Source: Bosea sp. BIWAKO-01 (lineage in GTDB: Bacteria > Pseudomonadota > Alphaproteobacteria > Rhizobiales > Beijerinckiaceae). From it: a DNA stretch of 64,000 nt. How positions within the stretch are numbered: position 1 is the first letter of the stretch; the number at the start of each line of letters is the position of its first letter. Positions 60,389 through 64,000 of the stretch are shown piece after piece. The stretch spans positions 4,614,501-4,678,500 of the forward strand of contig NZ_BCQA01000001.1 in the NCBI RefSeq assembly GCF_001748145.1, given 5' to 3'. The position numbers were made by a program, and so were the translations under genes. The notes beneath the pieces are model-generated. The model did not search any database and was not told the DNA's origin. It saw nothing but the letters and a program-made list of their open reading frames with translations.

Positions 60389-61789
60389 GTGAACGAAAAA
60401 GAAATTAAGCGGAAGTCGGCCGGATACGGTCTCGCTGCGGTTCTGGCCACCGTTTTGGCCGCCAGCCAGATCACGACGGCTTCTGCGCAGACGATGGATG
60501 CATCGCTGGCGCGGGCTTACAATGGCAATCCGACGCTGAATTCGCAGCGCGCCGCGGTGCGCGCGACCAACGAAAACGTGCCCCAGGCACTGTCCGGCTA
60601 CCGGCCGCGCATCACCGCCTCGGCGGATATCGGGGCGAGCCTGACTGACGCAAATCAGCCCGGAGCCGGCAACAGCACGTCCCGCCTGGCACCGCGTGGC
60701 GCAGGCGTCCAGATCGACCAGAACATCTTCGATGGCGGCAGGACCCGCAGCTCCGTCAGCCAGGCGGAATCGCAGGTGCTGGGTGCGCGGGCGACGTTGC
60801 GCAATACCGAACAGAACGTGCTTCTCGATGCGGCTACGTCCTACATGAACGTGCTGCGCGACACGGCGATCCTCAATCTGAACCGCAACAACGTCGAGGT
60901 TCTCGAGGAGCAGTTGCGCCAGACGCGTGACCGATTTCAGGTCGGCGAAGTAACCCGGACCGACGTCGCGCAGGCGGAAGCCCGGCTGTCGCAGGCGCAA
61001 TCCGCGGAGATTCTGGCAGAATCGAACCTCAAGACCAGCATCGCGCGCTTTCGCCAGAATGTTGGCGTGGAACCAAAGCAGCTCGCGCCTGGACGGCCCA
61101 TCGAGAACCTGCTGCCGAAGTCGCTGCCGGCCGCGCTAGACATCGCGCTGATCGGGCATCCTGCGGTCATCGCGGCTCTGCACGGCGTCGATGCGGCGGA
61201 GTTGCAGGTGAAGGTCACGGAAGCGGATCTCTATCCGACCGTGGGTGTGCGCGGCTTGGTTGCGCAGCGCTATGACAGCCAGATCTTTGGCGACAATCGC
61301 TTCTCGGCAAGCGCCGTGGCGACGCTGACGATCCCAATCTACGAGGGCGGCCAGGTCTACTCACGGACCAGGCAGGCCAAGGAGACGGCCGGCCAGCGCC
61401 GGATCGACGTCGACACGTCGCGCGACACCGTGCGTGCTGCCGTCGTCTCGGCCTGGGGCGCTCTTGATGCCGCCAAGGCGCAGATCATTGCGGCTCAGGC
61501 GCAGGTGCAGGCGGCTGAGACCGCGCTTGCCGGCGTCCGCGAGGAGGCCAAGGTCGGTCAGCGTACCACGCTCGACGTGCTCAACGCGCAGCAGGAACTG
61601 GTGATTGCCCGGTCGACGCTGGTGACGGCGCAGCGCGATAGGGTCGTCGCATCCTATGCCGTGCTTTCGGCCGTCGGCCGACTTTCGGCTGAGACGCTGA
61701 AGCTCAAGACTGCGGTCTACGACTCCCGCAAGCATTACGATCAGGTCAAGGGTCTGCTCTGGGGTACCCAGGTTCCTGACGGCCGCTGA
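60389..61789 (+). CDS. tolC: TolC-family outer-membrane efflux channel
   Basis: A 466-residue outer-membrane factor with a signal peptide (VLATVLAASQITTASAQ). The two repeated halves contain typical TolC phrases: LARAYNGNPTLNSQRAAVRA, then DATSYMNVL-like helices and GEVTRTDVAQAEARLSQAQS, mirrored by GQRTTLDVLNAQQELVIARS in the second half. It starts with GTG, with AGAGG upstream. It would serve several exporters, possibly including the RND pump at 20242, which lacks its own channel gene. Confidence 0.94.
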   Translation: MNEKEIKRKSAGYGLAAVLATVLAASQITTASAQTMDASLARAYNGNPTLNSQRAAVRATNENVPQALSGYRPRITASADIGASLTDANQPGAGNSTSRLAPRGAGVQIDQNIFDGGRTRSSVSQAESQVLGARATLRNTEQNVLLDAATSYMNVLRDTAILNLNRNNVEVLEEQLRQTRDRFQVGEVTRTDVAQAEARLSQAQSAEILAESNLKTSIARFRQNVGVEPKQLAPGRPIENLLPKSLPAALDIALIGHPAVIAALHGVDAAELQVKVTEADLYPTVGVRGLVAQRYDSQIFGDNRFSASAVATLTIPIYEGGQVYSRTRQAKETAGQRRIDVDTSRDTVRAAVVSAWGALDAAKAQIIAAQAQVQAAETALAGVREEAKVGQRTTLDVLNAQQELVIARSTLVTAQRDRVVASYAVLSAVGRLSAETLKLKTAVYDSRKHYDQVKGLLWGTQVPDGR

Positions 61790-61809
61790 GACGGCCTTGA
61801 GGGTTGATG

Positions 61810-61837
61810 ACGGGGGCTGAGGCCCCCGTTTCTGTTT
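61810..61837 (+). terminator. Intrinsic terminator after tolC
   Basis: ACGGGGGC (61810-61817) pairs with GCCCCCGT (61822-61829) around TGAG, followed by TTTCTGTTT, 20 bases after the tolC stop codon. It is the best-formed intrinsic terminator in the window. Confidence 0.85.
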
Positions 61838-62016
61838 GGGCCGCCCGCTCTGCTGCACAGCCGGATGCACGGTGGGAGACATTCCGGCAACAGCCCCGAT
61901 TTCTCCTGTGGGCGGGCCGGAACCCGCCTTGCTTGGCGCTCTTTGCGTGGAATACTCAACGTTGGGGCTGCGTTTGATTCGATCCGCGCGCCCGGTGTCG
62001 AGTGGTCGGACCCAGC

Positions 62017-62637
62017 ATGAGCGCGCAACCCAAGCCCAACGAACCGTCGATGGAGGAGATTCTCGCCTCCATCCGCCGGATCATCGCGGATGACGAGGTC
62101 AAGCCCGCCGAGGCTAGCGCACCTGCGCCGGCGCCCGAGGCGCCACCCGTGCCGCCCCAGTTGCAACTCGTCGAGGAGATCGATGACGACGTGCTCGATC
62201 TCGGGGCCGAGGCGAGCCTGGTAGCATCACCGGCGATGGCTGAGCCCGAGCCTCCGGGCGTGGCGATCCAGCCCGGCCTGGATGTCGATTTCATCGAAGC
62301 GGCCGAGCCGGAGTTCAAACCGGAGTTCAAGCCGGAGCCGAAACCGGAGCCGCCGGCGCAGATGTTCGTGCCTCCAGCCTTTGTTCCGGCTCAGTCTGCG
62401 CCGCCATCTCTCGATATGGCCGCTCTGATTTCGGAGCAGGCCGGCTCTGCCGTGAACAACGCCTTCGGTGCGCTCGCCCACACAGTCCTGAGCAACAACG
62501 CGCGAACGCTCGAGGATCTGGTCAAGGATATGCTGAAGCCGATGCTCAAGACCTGGCTCGACGACAATCTGCCGACCATGGTGGAACGTCTGGTGCGCGC
62601 CGAGATCGAACGCGTCGCCCGCGGCAACCGGCACTGA
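62017..62637 (+). CDS. popZ: PopZ-family polar organising protein (DUF2497)
   Basis: A 206-residue acidic, proline-rich protein with the PopZ architecture. The N-terminal helix MEEILASIRRIIADDE binds partners. The middle is disordered and rich in Pro, Glu and Ala, including a small F-K-P-E repeat. The C-terminal oligomerisation helices read TLEDLVKDMLKPMLKTWLDD, then NLPTMVERLVRAEIERVA. It should form a polar microdomain that anchors the chromosome origin via ParB. ATG 62017 is used; five more codons are open upstream. Confidence 0.9.
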   Translation: MSAQPKPNEPSMEEILASIRRIIADDEVKPAEASAPAPAPEAPPVPPQLQLVEEIDDDVLDLGAEASLVASPAMAEPEPPGVAIQPGLDVDFIEAAEPEFKPEFKPEPKPEPPAQMFVPPAFVPAQSAPPSLDMAALISEQAGSAVNNAFGALAHTVLSNNARTLEDLVKDMLKPMLKTWLDDNLPTMVERLVRAEIERVARGNRH

Positions 62638-62758
62638 GGCATTTCCGGTTCACCAGGACGAGAATGGCCGGCTCAGGTATCGGCCCGACACGTGGATTGC
62701 AGTTGCGATGCAACCACAGAAGGGTCGTCCGCCCGGATACGATATCCAGTCCGATGAT

Positions 62759-62986
62759 CTAACGCCCGCGCAGCCGTCGGTGGGCCCGTTGTGGCATTCT
62801 GATGTCGTCAAAGGCGCCGGCATCGTGCAGCTGCTTGATGGCGAATCCGGCGACGGTCAACGCGGCGGTTGGCCCGCCAAGTCGTGAGACCAGCATCGCC
62901 AGGCCGACCGCGACAGGGCGTGAAAAACGTCCCGAAGCGGCTTCGACGGCGAGCCATGCTCCGAGACTGTGAACGAGGAGCTTCAT
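62759..62986 (-). CDS. Possible small membrane protein, 75 aa
   Basis: The frame encodes a short protein with two hydrophobic stretches (VHSLGAWLAVEAASGRFS and VGLAMLVSRLGGPTAALTVA) and a basic C-terminus. I do not recognise a family. A weak AGGATGACCGG precedes the ATG. It is divergent from the dps gene. It could be real, but the evidence is thin. Confidence 0.45.
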   Translation of the reverse strand: MKLLVHSLGAWLAVEAASGRFSRPVAVGLAMLVSRLGGPTAALTVAGFAIKQLHDAGAFDDIRMPQRAHRRLRGR

Positions 62987-63197
62987 CCGGTCATCCTGCT
63001 GAGCTTGAGGGGCGGGAACAATCTGATCGATGAAAGCCTAACCACCGAGACAGGGCGCGGTTCCGTATCTCCGTCGTTTGACGATTGCGTCGGGGCGTGC
63101 CTGATTCGGATCCGAAGGAGTGCGAAGCCGTCCTCGGAGGCAGACAGTTTCGCGAGCCCGACGCCACCTTCAGCGAGTCTCAACGCGAGGACTGATC

Positions 63198-63677
63198 ATG
63201 AAGAAGCCCACGTCACGCATCGATCTGAAGTCCAACACCAAAACTGCAATGATCACCTTGCTCAATGCCCGCCTGGCGGACGGCATCGATCTTGCGCTTG
63301 TCACCAAGCAGGCCCACTGGAATCTGAAGGGCCCTGGCTTCATCGCTATCCACGAGATGCTCGATGGCTTCCGCGCCGAGCTCGACACTCATGTCGATAC
63401 GGTCGCAGAGCGCGTGGCTCAGCTTGGCGGGATTGCGCTGGGCACAACGCAGAATGTCGCGTCGGGCACGACGCTGAAGCCCTATCCGACAGAGATCGTT
63501 GCGGTGAAGGATCACCTTGCCGAATTGATCGAGCGCTACGCCGAGACCGCCAAGACCGTCCGCACCGCGATCGACACTGCGGCTGAGGCTGGAGATGCGG
63601 ACACGGCCGATATCCTGACCGGCTATTCCCGGGCACTCGACAAGGCGCTCTGGTTCCTGGAGTCGAGCGCGGCCTGA
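63198..63677 (+). CDS. dps: Dps-family DNA-protection/ferritin-like protein
   Basis: A 159-residue protein that should form a 12-subunit shell oxidising iron with peroxide and protecting DNA. The intersubunit ferroxidase ligands align with E. coli Dps as H40 (K-Q-A-H-W-N), H52, D56, D67 and E71. ATG 63198 has GAGG about eight bases upstream; an earlier in-frame start at 63120 has no family support. It is followed by a strong terminator hairpin. Confidence 0.94.
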   Translation: MKKPTSRIDLKSNTKTAMITLLNARLADGIDLALVTKQAHWNLKGPGFIAIHEMLDGFRAELDTHVDTVAERVAQLGGIALGTTQNVASGTTLKPYPTEIVAVKDHLAELIERYAETAKTVRTAIDTAAEAGDADTADILTGYSRALDKALWFLESSAA

Positions 63678-63754
63678 CATCCGCATTGTCGAAAGCGTTG
63701 ACGGGACGCCCACGCATGGGCTCTTAAGACCAACGACCTTTTGGCCTGACCTTC

Positions 63755-63779
63755 GGCCGGGGCTTTCCCCGGCCATTTT
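63755..63779 (+). terminator. Intrinsic terminator after dps
   Basis: GGCCGGGG (63755-63762) pairs perfectly with CCCCGGCC (63767-63774) around CTTT, followed by ATTTTG. It lies between dps and valS and is well formed. Confidence 0.8.
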
Positions 63780-63795
63780 GCGTTCGAGCGAAGCA

Positions 63796-64000
63796 ATGAT
63801 GGACAAGACATTCGAGCCCGCCACCGTCGAGGCGCGCATCAGCAAGGCCTGGGAAGAGGCCGAGGCCTTCCGGGCGGGGCGTGGCGCCGAGCCGGGCGCG
63901 GAGCCCTATTGCATCGTCATTCCGCCGCCGAACGTGACCGGCTCCCTGCATATGGGACATGCGCTCAACAACACGCTGCAGGATGTGCTCTGCCGCTTCG
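63796..64000 (+). CDS. valS: Valyl-tRNA synthetase, 5' part (continues past window)
   Basis: About 68 codons of a class I aminoacyl-tRNA synthetase. The N-terminus [12 protein letters not shown] leads to [20 protein letters not shown], which contains the HIGH-type ATP motif (H-M-G-H). It charges tRNA(Val). Either ATG 63796 or 63799 may be the start. Its position after popZ and dps fits the order of the Hyphomicrobiales core block. Confidence 0.93.
   Translation, partial: MMDKTFEPATVEARISKAWEEAEAFRAGRGAEPGAEPYCIVIPPPNVTGSLHMGHALNNTLQDVLCRF

Noticed and set aside
63014..63040. Possible EcfG (general stress) promoter upstream of dps
   Set aside because: A GGAAC element is present near 63015, but no CGTT-type -10 occurs at the expected spacing.
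1..64000. CRISPR arrays, rRNA genes and IS elements
   Set aside because: No spaced direct-repeat array, rRNA sequence or transposase was seen. The only recombinase is the small integrase fragment near tRNA-Cys.

Overview
The window is GC-rich bacterial chromosome, almost certainly from an alphaproteobacterium of the Hyphomicrobiales (Rhizobiales). The order pcm, tolC, popZ (DUF2497), valS at the right end is typical of that order. The density of solute transporters and the overall protein style suggest Bosea or a close relative. That genus-level guess is inference, not something the sequence proves. About 60 genes are packed tightly, many with ATGA, GTGA or TAATG stop/start overlaps. No rRNA, IS element or CRISPR array is visible.

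Layout. 1-1042: end of an L,D-transpeptidase-like lipoprotein gene and lspA. 1309-7362 (minus): a LysR-led operon with a flavin monooxygenase, a 2-hydroxychromene-2-carboxylate isomerase-like protein and a tripartite tricarboxylate transporter (TctCBA). 7482-11699: a GntR/FCD regulator divergent from an oligopeptide-type ABC uptake system that has no ATPase gene, followed by an atypical creatininase-family enzyme. 12717-20279 (plus): a polyamine-type ABC importer (binding protein, ATPase, two permeases) with an RraA-like protein, a gamma-glutamyltransferase-family protein, a D-2-hydroxyacid dehydrogenase and methylglyoxal synthase. 20242-25098 (minus): marR, RND adaptor and RND pump, with a large palindrome over the marR ribosome binding site. 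26359-32206 (plus): a putative organosulfur module with a nitroreductase, a leaderless SsuA-fold protein, an SsuD-like monooxygenase with changed active-site residues, a NIPSNAP protein and a DctQM/DctP TRAP transporter. 32226-39891: an IclR regulator divergent from an ABC importer joined to a three-subunit opine-oxidase-like flavoenzyme. 39993-43920: modABC, a short ModE, Mop and TrmO. 43917-49617: a cupin gene, an SsuABC-type importer led by its own IclR regulator, and a divergent pair (alpha/beta-barrel protein plus SDR). 49739-58279: mixed genes including sseA, alaX, an SDR, an AAC(3)-family acetyltransferase, a LysR gene divergent from a BASS-type transporter and DUF2891 gene, a photolyase and a small secreted GYR-rich protein. 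58378-59004: an integrase remnant beside tRNA-Cys, then tRNA-Asn. 59587-64000: the conserved core block pcm, tolC, popZ, dps and the start of valS.

Together the window is a catabolic and uptake archipelago. At least seven separate transport systems (TTT, TRAP and several ABC importers) are each coupled to local enzymes and mostly to a local regulator, set between core genes. The most interesting stretches are the 12717-20279 and 26359-32206 clusters. In both, several enzymes keep their family fold but lack residues that define the textbook reaction. This suggests pathways for substrates that cannot be named from sequence alone.
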